A stretch of DNA of 64,000 bases from DATBLE01 sp963719325 (lineage in GTDB: Bacteria; Actinomycetota; Thermoleophilia; Gaiellales; Gaiellaceae). Both the position numbers and the translations under genes were made by a program. Below are positions 18,637 to 28,126 of this stretch, piece after piece (positions within the stretch are counted from its first letter, which is position 1; every line of letters begins with the position of its first letter). The stretch covers positions 1 through 64,000 of the forward strand of contig CAVRBW010000021.1 in assembly GCA_963719325.1 (NCBI GenBank), written 5' to 3'. The notes under the pieces are model-generated. The model was not told the origin of the DNA and did not search any database. It saw nothing but the letters and a program-made list of their open reading frames with translations.

Positions 18637-19590
18637 GTGAGTAGTACCGCCATGACGACGGCCGGCCGCGTGAAAGCGCGGCCGGCCGTCCGTCGTCTCG
18701 GCCGCAGATGGCTCGAGATCGGCCTGTACATCGGGCCGGCCGCCGCGCTCTACATCCTGTTCGTCCTCGTTCCGGTCGTCCAGGCGGTTCGCTACAGCTT
18801 GTACTCCTGGAGCGGGTTGGGGCCTCTGACCGACTTCATCGGCCTCGACAACTACAGCGAAGCGTTCCGGGACTCCGCGTTCCGCCAGGCGATGGAGCAC
18901 AACGGGATGCTGATCGCGCTCTCGCTCGGCCTCCAGTTCCCGCTCTCCCTTGCGGTCGCGCTCCTCCTCAATCGGCCGCTACGCGGGCGCGTTCTGCTCC
19001 GCCTGATCTTCTTCGCGCCGTACGTGCTCTCGGAGGCGATCACGGCGATCGTGTTCCTGCAGATCCTTCAGCCGAATGGGCTCGTCGACGAGTTCCTCCG
19101 CTCGATCGGCCTCGGCAGCCTCGTCCAGCTCTGGCTGGCCGACATCGGTCTCGTCTTCTACACGCTGTTCGTGGTGATCACGTGGAAGTATGTCGGCTTC
19201 GGGATCATCCTCTTCCTCGCCGGGCTGCAGGGCATTCCCCGGGAGCTGCACGAAGCGGCGGCGATCGACGGCGCCACGAGCTGGACGACGCTCCGCCACA
19301 TCACCCTGCCGCTGCTCGGGCCGACCGTCCGCCTGTGGGCGTTCCTGGCGACGATCGGGTCGATCCAGCTCTTCGATCTCGTCTGGATCATGACCCTCGG
19401 CGGGCCCGCCGGCGCCTCCTCGACGATGGCGAGCTACATGATCGATCAGGGCTTCAGGAGCTACCGGGTCGGCTTCGCCACGTCGGTCGCGGTGATCCTC
19501 TTCTTCATCTGCTTCGTCGTCTCGATCCTCTACCAGATCCTCGTTCTGCGCCGTGACGTGGACGGTGGAACGACGAGGATGGCCGGCTGA
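18637..19590 (+). CDS. sugar ABC transporter permease (MalF-like)
   Basis: The 317-residue permease has about six membrane segments and the EAA loop E-A-A-A-I-D-G-A (about residues 205-212) that docks the ATPase. The start is GTG 18637; an AGGAG at 18615-18619 is rather far away and an ATG lies 15 bases inside. The stop overlaps the next permease by one base (TGATG), indicating coupled translation. Confidence 0.92.
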   Translation: MSSTAMTTAGRVKARPAVRRLGRRWLEIGLYIGPAAALYILFVLVPVVQAVRYSLYSWSGLGPLTDFIGLDNYSEAFRDSAFRQAMEHNGMLIALSLGLQFPLSLAVALLLNRPLRGRVLLRLIFFAPYVLSEAITAIVFLQILQPNGLVDEFLRSIGLGSLVQLWLADIGLVFYTLFVVITWKYVGFGIILFLAGLQGIPRELHEAAAIDGATSWTTLRHITLPLLGPTVRLWAFLATIGSIQLFDLVWIMTLGGPAGASSTMASYMIDQGFRSYRVGFATSVAVILFFICFVVSILYQILVLRRDVDGGTTRMAG

Positions 19591-20450
19591 TGGCGGCCGC
19601 CCCTGCGCCCGCGCCTCCGAGGCACCGGAGTGCCGGCCCGTTCGCCAACGCGCCGGTCTACGTGATCGCCCTCGCGCTCGCCGCGGTCGTGATCGTCCCG
19701 ATCGTGTTCGTCGTCATCGGCGGCTTCCGCACGAACGGTCAGCTCGCCGCCGACCCGGTCGGCCTGCCGCATCCATGGGTGACCCACAACTACTCCAAGG
19801 TGCTCGCATCGGAGGCCTTCTGGCGCCAGGTCGGCAACAGCACGATCGTCGCCGCGGTCGCCACCGCGCTCATCATCGGCGTCAGCTCGCTCGCCGCCTA
19901 CCCGCTCTCCCGTTTCCGGTTCCGCGGCCGCGAGGCGATCTATACCTTCTTCACGCTCGGCCTCCTCGTGCCGATCGCCGTCGCCGCCCTCCCGCTCTAC
20001 CTGCTCCTGCGCGACCTCGGTCTGGACGACACGCTCTTCGGGGTCGCGTTGCCCGAGGCCGCGTTCGGGATCCCGATCACGATCATCATCCTCCGCCCGT
20101 TCATGAGGAGCGTCCCGTTCGAGCTCGAGGACGCCGCCGCGATCGACGGCTGCACGAGGTTCGGGTTCTTCTGGCGGGTGCTGCTGCCGCTCTCGCGGCC
20201 GGCGATGATGACCGTGATCATCCTCTCCGTGATCACGAGCTGGAACAACTTCATCCTGCCACTGCTCGTCCTGTCCGACCCGAACAACTGGACGCTCCCG
20301 CTGGGGGTCGCGAACTACTCGGGGGAGCACAGCTACGACACGGCAGGCGTCCTCGCCTTCACCACGCTTTCGATGATCCCGGCGCTCGCCTTCTTCCTCT
20401 TCGCCGAGCGGCGCATCGTCGGTGGGCTCTCCGGCGCCGTCAAGGGCTGA
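19590..20450 (+). CDS. sugar ABC transporter permease (MalG-like)
   Basis: The 286-residue inner-membrane permease has about six helices and the EAA loop E-D-A-A-A-I-D-G-C. The end P-L-G-V-A-N-Y-S-G and the tail G-G-L-S-G-A-V-K-G are typical of carbohydrate MalG homologues. It pairs with the preceding permease and the MalK-type ATPase of the leftward arm. Confidence 0.92.
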   Translation: MAAAPAPAPPRHRSAGPFANAPVYVIALALAAVVIVPIVFVVIGGFRTNGQLAADPVGLPHPWVTHNYSKVLASEAFWRQVGNSTIVAAVATALIIGVSSLAAYPLSRFRFRGREAIYTFFTLGLLVPIAVAALPLYLLLRDLGLDDTLFGVALPEAAFGIPITIIILRPFMRSVPFELEDAAAIDGCTRFGFFWRVLLPLSRPAMMTVIILSVITSWNNFILPLLVLSDPNNWTLPLGVANYSGEHSYDTAGVLAFTTLSMIPALAFFLFAERRIVGGLSGAVKG

Positions 20451-20460
20451 GCATCCCCGC

Positions 20461-21986
20461 GTGACGTTCCGCAATCCGGTCCTGCCCGGGATGTATCCCG
20501 ACCCCAGCGTCTGCCGGGTTGGCCGGGACGTCTACCTCGCCTGCAGCAGCTTCGAGTACTTCCCCGGGGTCCCGATCTTCCACAGCCGCGACCTGGTGAG
20601 CTGGCGGCAGCTCGGTCATGTCCTGACGCGCCGGAGCCAGCTCGACCTGACCGGGGTGCGCAGCTCGGCAGGCATCTACGCTCCGACGCTGCGACACCAC
20701 GACGGGACCTTCTATCTCGTCACCACCGACGTTGGACGTGGCAACTTCGTCGTCACCGCCGAGGATCCACGCGGCCCCTGGTCCGATCCACGTTGGCTTG
20801 ATCCCGAGGGAATCGATCCCTCGCTGGCATTCCTCGACGGCCGCATCTACTACACCCGCAACGGGCCAGGCGCCGACGGCGATCATCCGTTCATCTACCA
20901 GGCAGAGCTCGAATGGCGCGACGGCGAGCTCGTGCTGGAGGGTGCGCCACGCACGATCTGGAAAGGCACGGGGGGCATCTGGCCCGAGGCGCCGCACCTG
21001 TACCGGTGGGGAGCCTTCTACTACCTCCTGACCGCGGAGGGCGGCACGAGCTACGGGCACTCGGTCGTGGTCGCGAGGAGCAGACGACCGTACGGGCCGT
21101 TCACGGCGTCTCCCCACGGGCCGTTGCTCGCGCACAGCGACCGGCCGCGCGACCCGATTCAGGCCATCGGCCACGCCGACCTGGTCGAGCTGGAGGACGG
21201 CAGCACGTGGGCTCTCCTGCTCGGGATCCGCCCCACGTCGGGGCGCAACCATCACCTGGGCCGGGAGACGTTCCTTGCGCCGGTCGTGTGGGGTACGGAC
21301 GGGTGGCCGAGAATGGGGCCGCTCGACCTCGCCGGCGAGGGCCCCGCCGGCTCGGAGGCTTCCCCGATCGGCTCGTTGCGCGACGACTTCGACTCCCGCA
21401 AGCTCGCCCCGAGCTGGGTCTTCGTCCGCAATCCGCGGAGAGGCGCGTGGTCGCTGCGTCAGCGGCCGGGCCACCTGCGCCTCTGGGGATCGCCCGTCTC
21501 CCTGCGCGAGATCGACTCCCCCGCGTTCGTCTGCCGGCGCCAGCAGCACTTCGACGTGCTGGTGCGGACGCGCCTCGAGTTCGAGCCGCGCCGCTCGAAC
21601 GAGGAGGCCGGGCTCTGCGTCAGGGCGAACGAGGAGTTTCACCTCACGCTGCTCGTCGGCCTCGGCGAACGAGGCCGCGAGCTCAGGCTCACCCAGGTCC
21701 TGCGCGGGCGTGCGCGAACGCTCGCCCGCGCGAGGCTGGGCGGAGGCTCGGTCACGTTGGCGGTGCAGGCGACGGCGAAGGAGTATGCGTTCCTCGGCGG
21801 AGCCGGCGGTCGCCTCGAGGAGCTCGGTCGTGTGCCGGCGAAAGCGCTGTCGGCCGAGACGATCCTGAGCGAGAGCGGCCGGCACCATTTCACCGGCGCC
21901 ATGATCGGCCTGCTCGCCACCGGCAACGGTCACCGCTCGACGGGCCCGCCGACTTCGACTGGTTCGAGTACATCCCGACGTCGTGA
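20461..21986 (+). pseudogene. GH43 beta-xylosidase/arabinofuranosidase with a C-terminal frameshift
   Basis: From GTG 20461 the sequence reads as a GH43 five-bladed propeller: general base D14 in M-Y-P-D-P-S, pKa modulator D119 in G-I-D-P-S, and acid E176 in I-W-P-E-A-P. A C-terminal beta-sandwich (GH43_C2/XynB type) follows. At about 21941-21950 the frame is lost. The expected ending A-D-F-D-W-F-E-Y is found one frame over, closing at TGA 21986. A single missing base in the GGGCCCGCC run explains this. The catalytic domain is intact, so it may be an assembly error. Eleven bases after the permease, it completes the hemicellulose operon. Confidence 0.88.
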
Positions 21987-22018
21987 TCCGGTTGACGTCA
22001 GGGCCGCTCGCGCGGCTC

Positions 22019-22631
22019 TTAGAAGCTGTAGCGCTGCTCCTTCGCGAAGTCCGCGTCGTTGTGGTACCCGTAGCGCTCCCAGAACCCCGGCTCGTCGTGG
22101 TCGAGGAGCTCCAGCCCGCGCAGCCACTTGGCGCTCTTCCAGAAGTAGCGCGACGGCACGACCAGGCGCACGGGCCATCCGTGGTCCGGGGTGAGCGGTT
22201 CCCCGTCGGCCTCGTACGCGACCAGTGCGTGCTCGTCCTCGAGCGCCGATAGGGGCACGTTCGAGGTGAACCCTTGCTCCGCGTGGGCGACGACGAAGCG
22301 TCCACTCGGCTTGGGGCCGACGAGCTTGGCGAGCTCGCTCCAGTGCACGCCCTTGAAACTCGTGTCGAACCGGCTCCAACGGGTCACGCAGTGGATGTCG
22401 ACGGTGATCTCGCGGCTCGAGAAGGTCGAGCAGCTGCTCCCACGTCAGCGAGAGCGGACGCTCCACCTCGCCGGAGATCTCGAGGGTCCAGGTCGAGAGA
22501 TCGACGGTCGGAACCGAGCCCGCGTGGAGCACCGGCCATTTCTCGGTCAGGTACTGGCCGGGCGGTAGCCGGGCCGGGTCGTAGCCGGCCTCGGCCACCT
22601 TCGCCTCGGCCTTCGATCTGAACAGGGGCAC
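22019..22631 (-). pseudogene. SUOX-fold molybdopterin oxidoreductase (YuiH-like), frameshifted
   Basis: About 203 residues of a small sulfite-oxidase-fold protein are split over two frames. The N-terminal part has Y-L-T-E-K-W-P-V-L-H-A-G and L-T-W-E-Q-L-L-D-L. The rest continues in another frame with D-I-H-C-V-T-R-W-S, whose cysteine would ligate molybdenum, then H-W-S-E-L and Y-F-W-K-S-A-K-W. The shift lies at about 22415-22428 (one extra base or two missing). With correction it is full length for the family. The reaction is unknown. No heme partner gene is adjacent. Confidence 0.82.
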
Positions 22632-22637
22632 GCTGCC

Positions 22638-22643
22638 TAGACT
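22638..22643 (+). promoter_or_regulatory. -10 box of leaderless ygfZ-like gene
   Basis: TAGACT ends seven bases before GTG 22651. It overlaps the 5' end of the divergent molybdoenzyme gene region. Confidence 0.5.
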
Positions 22644-22650
22644 AACGACG

Positions 22651-23400
22651 GTGCTCGGGGTTTCAGTCCAGGGGGTCGCACGACGGCCGCGCTCGTTCGT
22701 CCGGGTCGCCGGCCCGGACGCGGAGGACTACCTGCAGCGGATGCTGTCCAACGACGTCACCGCGGGCGAGGTCGTCGACGCGCTGCTGCTGACGCCGAAG
22801 AGTCGCCTGATCGCTCCGCTTCGGGTCTGGCGGCGTGGACCAGAGGACTTCCTCCTCCTCACCGAGCCGGAGCTCGGCGAGGTCGTGCGCGCCCAGCTTC
22901 TGCGCGGGCGCTTCGCCGCGAAGTGCGAGATCGAGCTCGAGGAGCACAGCTCGTCGGTGGTCTTCGGCGAGGCGGAGGGGATTCCGGGCGAGCTCCCGGG
23001 GTCGGTCGAGGTGCTCGATGCTGCGATCGAGCCGACCGTCGACGAGGAGGAGCTCGAGCGGGCCCGGATCGAGGCCGGCGTGCCTGCATGGGGGAAGGAG
23101 CTGGACGACTCGATCCTCCCCGCCGAAGCGGGCCTCGACGAGACGCACGTCTCGTTCACGAAGGGCTGCTACCCGGGCCAGGAGCCGATCGCGCGGCTGC
23201 GGAACCGAGGGCACGTGAATCGCCGGTTGCGCGTGCTCGAGGTCGGGGCTGCTGCGCCGGGCGAGGAGATCTGGCACGAGGGGAAGGTCGTCGGCAAGGT
23301 CACGAGCGCCGTTCCGGGAGCGGCGCTCGGTTACGTGCGGGTCGAGGTGCAGGACGACGCCGAGCTTCTCGTCGGCAGCGCACCCGCACGGCTACACTGA
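22651..23400 (+). CDS. ygfZ: YgfZ/GcvT-family folate-binding protein
   Basis: The 249-residue protein carries the family hallmark K-G-C-Y-P-G-Q-E (171-178, C173) and a GcvT-like N-terminal fold. YgfZ proteins bind tetrahydrofolate and help maintain iron-sulfur enzymes such as radical-SAM and tRNA-modification enzymes. The GTG start is seven bases after a TAGACT box. It stands alone, followed by tRNA-Arg after 7 bases. Confidence 0.9.
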   Translation: MLGVSVQGVARRPRSFVRVAGPDAEDYLQRMLSNDVTAGEVVDALLLTPKSRLIAPLRVWRRGPEDFLLLTEPELGEVVRAQLLRGRFAAKCEIELEEHSSSVVFGEAEGIPGELPGSVEVLDAAIEPTVDEEELERARIEAGVPAWGKELDDSILPAEAGLDETHVSFTKGCYPGQEPIARLRNRGHVNRRLRVLEVGAAAPGEEIWHEGKVVGKVTSAVPGAALGYVRVEVQDDAELLVGSAPARLH

Positions 23401-23407
23401 CCGCCCC

Positions 23408-23480
23408 GCGCCCGTAGCTCAGGGGATAGAGCGCTGCCCTGCGGAGGCAGAGGCCGCAAGTTCGAATCTTGCCGGGCGCA
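23408..23480 (+). tRNA. tRNA-Arg, anticodon GCG
   Basis: A 73-base cloverleaf. The acceptor stem is GCGCCCG / CGGGCGC with discriminator A, the anticodon stem CTGCC / GGCAG has loop CTGCGGA (anticodon GCG, reads CGC), and the T-arm is GCAAG-TTCGAAT-CTTGC. CCA is not encoded. Bacteria more often decode CGN arginine with ACG. Its 3' 40 bases are part of the 41-bp repeat found again at 25839. Confidence 0.93.
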
Positions 23481-23481
23481 T
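23441..23481 (+). repeat. attL-like direct repeat (tRNA-Arg 3' half)
   Basis: These 41 bases, from the anticodon loop through the discriminator plus one base, recur without mismatch at 25839-25879. Such duplications are the footprint of tyrosine-recombinase integration into a tRNA gene; this copy lies within the intact tRNA. Confidence 0.85.
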
Positions 23482-23653
23482 GGCTCAGGTGACAGCCGGG
23501 CTGAGCAGGCACGGAATGGTCGAGGAACTGTTGGAAGCGGGACGCCCACGTAGCCAAGCCGTTGCAAGGGACTCGTCACGGCTCTAGGATCGCCCGGTAC
23601 GGGAGAGTCTGTGGACTGCACGCACCGCTTCGAGCGGGGCCGCCGTCCAGGCG

Positions 23654-24985
23654 ATGGGCGTGAGGGGAGACTTGGGTTGCGGCGACCTGATCCGTACTGC
23701 GGTAGTTGGCCTCGCAGCGTTCATCGCAGCTGGATCGACGGCGGCTGGTGCGCCGTCGGCGATGAGCCTGGGTGGCGGCGGGCGGCCTCGCACTGTTGTG
23801 GCTGACTCCCTGCATCGCCATGTCCGCGGCGGCCGATTCTTGCCGACTTTGCTCTCCGGTCGGGCCGATGCGTCGCCCGTGATCGTCTCGTTTGGTGATT
23901 CGGTCGCGGCTGGCGAGGGGTCGAGCGCGAAACCCCGTATCTTCCGCGTCACGGTGAAGGCCTCGGAGTTCAAGTTCGTGCTCTCGAGAAAGGCCGTCCC
24001 GGCGTCCGGCACCGTGATCTTCACCGTCGTCAACACGGGCAAGATCACGCACGACTTCAAGATCCTGGGCAAGAAGACGAAGCTCCTCAACCCCGGCCAG
24101 AAGGCGATCCTCCGCATCGTCTTCAAGAAGAAGAAGAGGTACGGCTACATCTGCACGGTGCCGGGTCACGCGAAGCTGGGCATGAAGGGCATCTTCTCTG
24201 TAGGCGTCAAGGTGCCCAAGGTCACGCCCGACCGGACGACCGGCCTTGATTTTCCTGGTTCTGCATCCGTTTCTACGACTATGCGCTTCCAATTTCGTAA
24301 CCCGCAAAACAACGGCCTTCCTATTTACGGACCGAATGGCAATGGTGTCACCTATATCTGGAAAGCCTATCCGAGGCAACAGCCCGGTTATTATACGACG
24401 TTCTTCTGGGGCAATGATGGAGAGTTCTGTGCGGGCGGTTGTACCTATTATGGTTTCCATCCTTATCCGCAAGGAGACGGCACAACACATAAGTGGGAGA
24501 TTGCAGGTGACCGAGGCGGAGATTTCCTAGGAGGCAATGTTGTCTATAACCGTTGGTACACACAAGTAGCCCGTGTCTGGGCCGATGCTAATGGTAAACA
24601 TCAAGAGTTCTATTGGGATTGGCCTGATCAATCCAGGGTTATTACTCATACCGCCGGTCCTTCAGTGGATAATGCCAATCCGCCAAATCCCGTACTTACT
24701 TGGGGCGATGCTCCGTGGCCAGCCTCTACCGGAATCTATGGCCCGTCCGGTCAAGGGAATGAAGTCTATGACGGTATTTTGCGCGGCATTCGGATTTACA
24801 ATAACCTGTTATCTCTCCGAGATGTTCAGAGCGAGATATACGCGCCTCTCTCGACTGCCGCGGGATCATCAAACATCTGGTACCTTAACATTAATCCTAT
24901 CCCCACTGATATTTCCGATAAGAGCGGAAAGAATCATAATCCGACCTGGGTAGGCAGTGAACGGCCAACACTCTATACCGGGTAG
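23654..24985 (+). CDS. chimeric secreted protein: SGNH-like fragment, cupredoxin, LamG-like region
   Basis: The 443-residue reading frame has a hydrophobic N-terminus (about 13-33), a short S-F-G-D-S-V-A-A-G-E-G (79-89) that matches block I of SGNH esterases without the rest of that domain, and a cupredoxin domain (about 95-185) with type-1 copper ligands H133, C167, H172 and M177. From about residue 197 it becomes a Trp/Tyr/Asn-rich beta-sandwich resembling LamG/concanavalin domains (G-I-R-I-Y-N-N-L-L-S near the end). Base composition falls to about 50% GC at the last junction (near 24240). It may be a recombinational fusion rather than a natural enzyme. A tandem duplication sets its stop. 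Confidence 0.55.
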   Translation: MGVRGDLGCGDLIRTAVVGLAAFIAAGSTAAGAPSAMSLGGGGRPRTVVADSLHRHVRGGRFLPTLLSGRADASPVIVSFGDSVAAGEGSSAKPRIFRVTVKASEFKFVLSRKAVPASGTVIFTVVNTGKITHDFKILGKKTKLLNPGQKAILRIVFKKKKRYGYICTVPGHAKLGMKGIFSVGVKVPKVTPDRTTGLDFPGSASVSTTMRFQFRNPQNNGLPIYGPNGNGVTYIWKAYPRQQPGYYTTFFWGNDGEFCAGGCTYYGFHPYPQGDGTTHKWEIAGDRGGDFLGGNVVYNRWYTQVARVWADANGKHQEFYWDWPDQSRVITHTAGPSVDNANPPNPVLTWGDAPWPASTGIYGPSGQGNEVYDGILRGIRIYNNLLSLRDVQSEIYAPLSTAAGSSNIWYLNINPIPTDISDKSGKNHNPTWVGSERPTLYTG

Positions 24986-25010
24986 GCAGTGAACGGCCAA
25001 CACTCTATAC
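24948..25010 (+). repeat. 32-bp-period tandem duplication
   Basis: A 31-base unit starting GGGTAGGCAGTGAACGG occurs at 24948-24978 and identically at 24980-25010, separated by one base. The period is not a multiple of three. The ORF at 23654 ends at the TAG created at the start of the second copy, so the duplication truncates it. Confidence 0.9.
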
Positions 25011-25118
25011 AACGACATCGCCGGGCCAATCGACTTCAATATCACCCAAAAACATCAAGGAAGTCACCGACGAATACACCGGCGAGCGCCCGCCTGCACT
25101 GCTGCCTGAGCGAGGCTC

Positions 25119-25343
25119 TCAGCCCGGGCGTCTCTGTCCGCGCCCTGCGTGTTCCGGTGACAGCACTGCGCCCCCCCTTGCCCTGATGGCCACATACTCC
25201 GCCAAGGTGAGCGCGACCGAGCGGCCACAGTTGCGGTCGCCGCACTCGCAGTCGAATTCGGCGTGACGTGCCTTGAGATCCTTGCACAGCGCGTAAACCC
25301 GATCATTGAGATCCCGCACCATCCTCTCCTCTAATCCACTCAT
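25119..25343 (-). CDS. small cysteine-containing conserved-looking protein
   Basis: The 74-residue protein has a helical start (R-M-V-R-D-L-N-D-R-V-Y-A-L) and C-E-C-G-D-R-N-C-G followed by L-T-L-A-E-Y-V-A-I-R. I have an impression of similar small proteins in Thermoleophilia genomes, but I cannot name a family. The Cys-x-Cys and later Cys could bind a metal. The tail after the tyrosine segment looks unrelated and may be extended by a lost stop. It is inside the decayed element. Function unknown. Confidence 0.5.
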   Translation of the reverse strand: MSGLEERMVRDLNDRVYALCKDLKARHAEFDCECGDRNCGRSVALTLAEYVAIRARGGAVLSPEHAGRGQRRPG

Positions 25344-25567
25344 TCCTACTCATTCTCATCACTCTGGATCCACAAGCAAGCCTGGCCTGTCACGTACGCA
25401 AGTGGCCGACGAGACTCTTCCGAGCGACCTTCGGGCTGCGGGCCCTCACGCGCACGCCCGCGCGACGGCGTTGGCGATCTCAACCCAGAGGAGGCAGAGA
25501 TCCTCGTTAGTCTCTGGGACGCCGGGGCGCTGCGCGTCCCTGCCTTCCGGTTCCAGTCACGGCTCAT

Positions 25568-25750
25568 GTGGCCAAGCCCACGTACTGCACGAATTGGGTG
25601 CGCAGCTACGGCGATAGCGAGGTCACGATGGAGAAGCCGTCCCGACAGGTCGGTACCTCGGTCGAGGTGTTACGCAGGACCTATATGCACATCGAACTGA
25701 GCGACAGCGACTGGTCGCACATCCAGACGCTCGGTTCAGCCAGCGCCTGA
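25568..25750 (+). pseudogene. tyrosine-recombinase (integrase) C-terminal fragment
   Basis: The 60-residue frame contains S-R-Q-V-G-T-S-V-E-V-L-R-R-T-Y-M-H-I (about 25-42). This resembles the last helices of actinophage-type integrases, where the Y in x-x-Y-x-H is the DNA-cleaving nucleophile. The upstream catalytic R-K-H-R part is absent; 25344-25567 gives no frame with integrase motifs. Lying 88 bases before the distal att-like repeat, it is probably the remnant of the element's own integrase. The call rests on a short match. Confidence 0.5.
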
Positions 25751-25838
25751 TCAGCAGGGTAGGGGGCATTGCGGGCGGCCTGTGCCACAGGCGCCCGCTT
25801 ACGTCGATGGACCCGCGAATGTCTCAGTCAGGCCTGGC

Positions 25839-25879
25839 GCGGAGGCAGAGGCCGCAAGTTCGAATCTTGCCGGGCGCAT
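25839..25879 (+). repeat. attR-like direct repeat (tRNA-Arg 3' half)
   Basis: Exact copy of 23441-23481. It lacks the acceptor 5' strand and D-arm, so it is not a tRNA gene. It marks the far end of the inserted element. Confidence 0.85.
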
Positions 25880-26005
25880 CGGGTCAGCCGCTGCCGGCAG
25901 CCTCGCAGCGAGGTCGTCGCGTGAGCGAACGCCGAGCTTTTCGTCTGGATGTCTCTTGCAGGTCGTACTCCGATCTCGCCTGGGGTACGGTGCGTTCGGA
26001 CCGTT

Positions 26006-26011
26006 TAGACT
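26006..26011 (+). promoter_or_regulatory. -10 box of leaderless ATPase gene
   Basis: TAGACT ends seven bases before GTG 26019. This box, and the start of homology at 26019, support the chosen start over frames beginning further upstream. Confidence 0.5.
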
Positions 26012-26018
26012 CAGCAAC

Positions 26019-27211
<1,193 letters not shown>

Positions 27212-27215
<4 letters not shown>

Positions 27216-28126
27216 CCTTTGACGGCGCCTGCGGTCAGGCCCGCGATGATCCGCCTCTGCAGGATCAGGACCGCCGCGATCAGTGGCAGCGTGACGATCA
27301 CGGTGGCGGCCATGATTTGGCCCCACGGCACCGCGAAGGCGCTCCCGGTCTTGCTGACGAAGGACGTGATCGCGAGCGGCACGGTGTAGTTCGACGGTGT
27401 CTGGATGAACGAGAGCGCGTACAGGTACTCGTTCCAGGCGGAGATGAAGGCGAGCAGCCCCGTCGTGACGAGGCCCGGAGCGATCAGGGGCAGGAGAACC
27501 TTCCAGAAGACCTGCAGGGGTGTCGCTCCGTCGACGTAGGCGGCCTCCTCGAGATCCCCCGGCAGCGCCCGCATGAAGCTCGTGAGCACCCAGATCGTGA
27601 AGGGCAGCGTGAAGATCAGGTAGCTGAAGATCAGCGCGCCGAGCTTGTCGTAGAGATGGAACGTCGTGATCGTCGTGTAGAGGGCGCCGAGAATGGCGAT
27701 CTGCGGGAAGATCGTCATCGACAGCATCAGGTACATGACAAACGAGCGGCCGTGGAAGCGGAAGCGCCCGAGCGCGAAGGCGGCGGAGGCGCCGAGCGCG
27801 AGCGACAGCAGCGTCACCGACCCGGCCACGAGCGCGGAGTTGAGCAGGGCATCCGTGAAGAAGGACGCGCTGAACGCTCCGCGGTAGTTGGCCCAGGTCG
27901 GGTGCGACGGGAAGTATTGGATTGGGTGCGAGAAGAGGTCGCCCTCGGGCGTGAAAGAGGAGCGAGCCGCCCAGTAGAACGGGAACAGGCAGTAGACGAA
28001 GATGACGGCGATCAGGAGGTAGAACGGGCTCTTGAAGAGAATCCGCCCGAAGCGGCTCTTCCGCAGCCTGCGGCTCCGGGCGACCGGCCGGACAATCGGC
28101 CGCGCCGCTTCCGCGGCCGTGCTCAT
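27212..28126 (-). CDS. sugar ABC transporter permease (MalG-like)
   Basis: The 304-residue permease has six predicted helices and the EAA loop E-E-A-A-Y-V-D-G-A (about 190-198). It ends G-L-T-A-G-A-V-K-G like MalG homologues. It overlaps the MalF-like gene upstream by four bases. With the binding protein at 29.1-30.5 kb it forms a second sugar importer. Confidence 0.92.

Larger units (their letters stand above)
23441..25879. mobile_element. decayed tRNA-integrated element (about 2.4 kb)
   Basis: The region is bounded by an exact 41-bp duplication of the tRNA-Arg 3' half. Inside are a mosaic secreted ORF with an AT-richer 3' part, a 32-bp tandem duplication, one small conserved ORF on the minus strand, and an integrase C-terminal fragment about 90 bases from the distal repeat, where an integrase gene normally sits. 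No replication, transfer or capsid gene is seen. The content is too small and broken to be mobile alone. The stretches 23482-23653 and 24986-25118 show no gene. Confidence 0.75.

Noticed and set aside
19530..20474. Minus-strand frame of about 310 residues, highly charged
   Set aside because: It is antisense to a clear MalG-like permease with EAA loop and coupled start; no family motif on the minus strand.
24948..25010. Possible CRISPR-like repeat
   Set aside because: Only two directly abutting copies with one base between them and no spacers; a simple tandem duplication fits.
25839..25879. Second tRNA-Arg gene
   Set aside because: Only the 3' half is present, with no 5' acceptor strand or D-arm, so it cannot fold as a tRNA. 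Treated as an att-like repeat.
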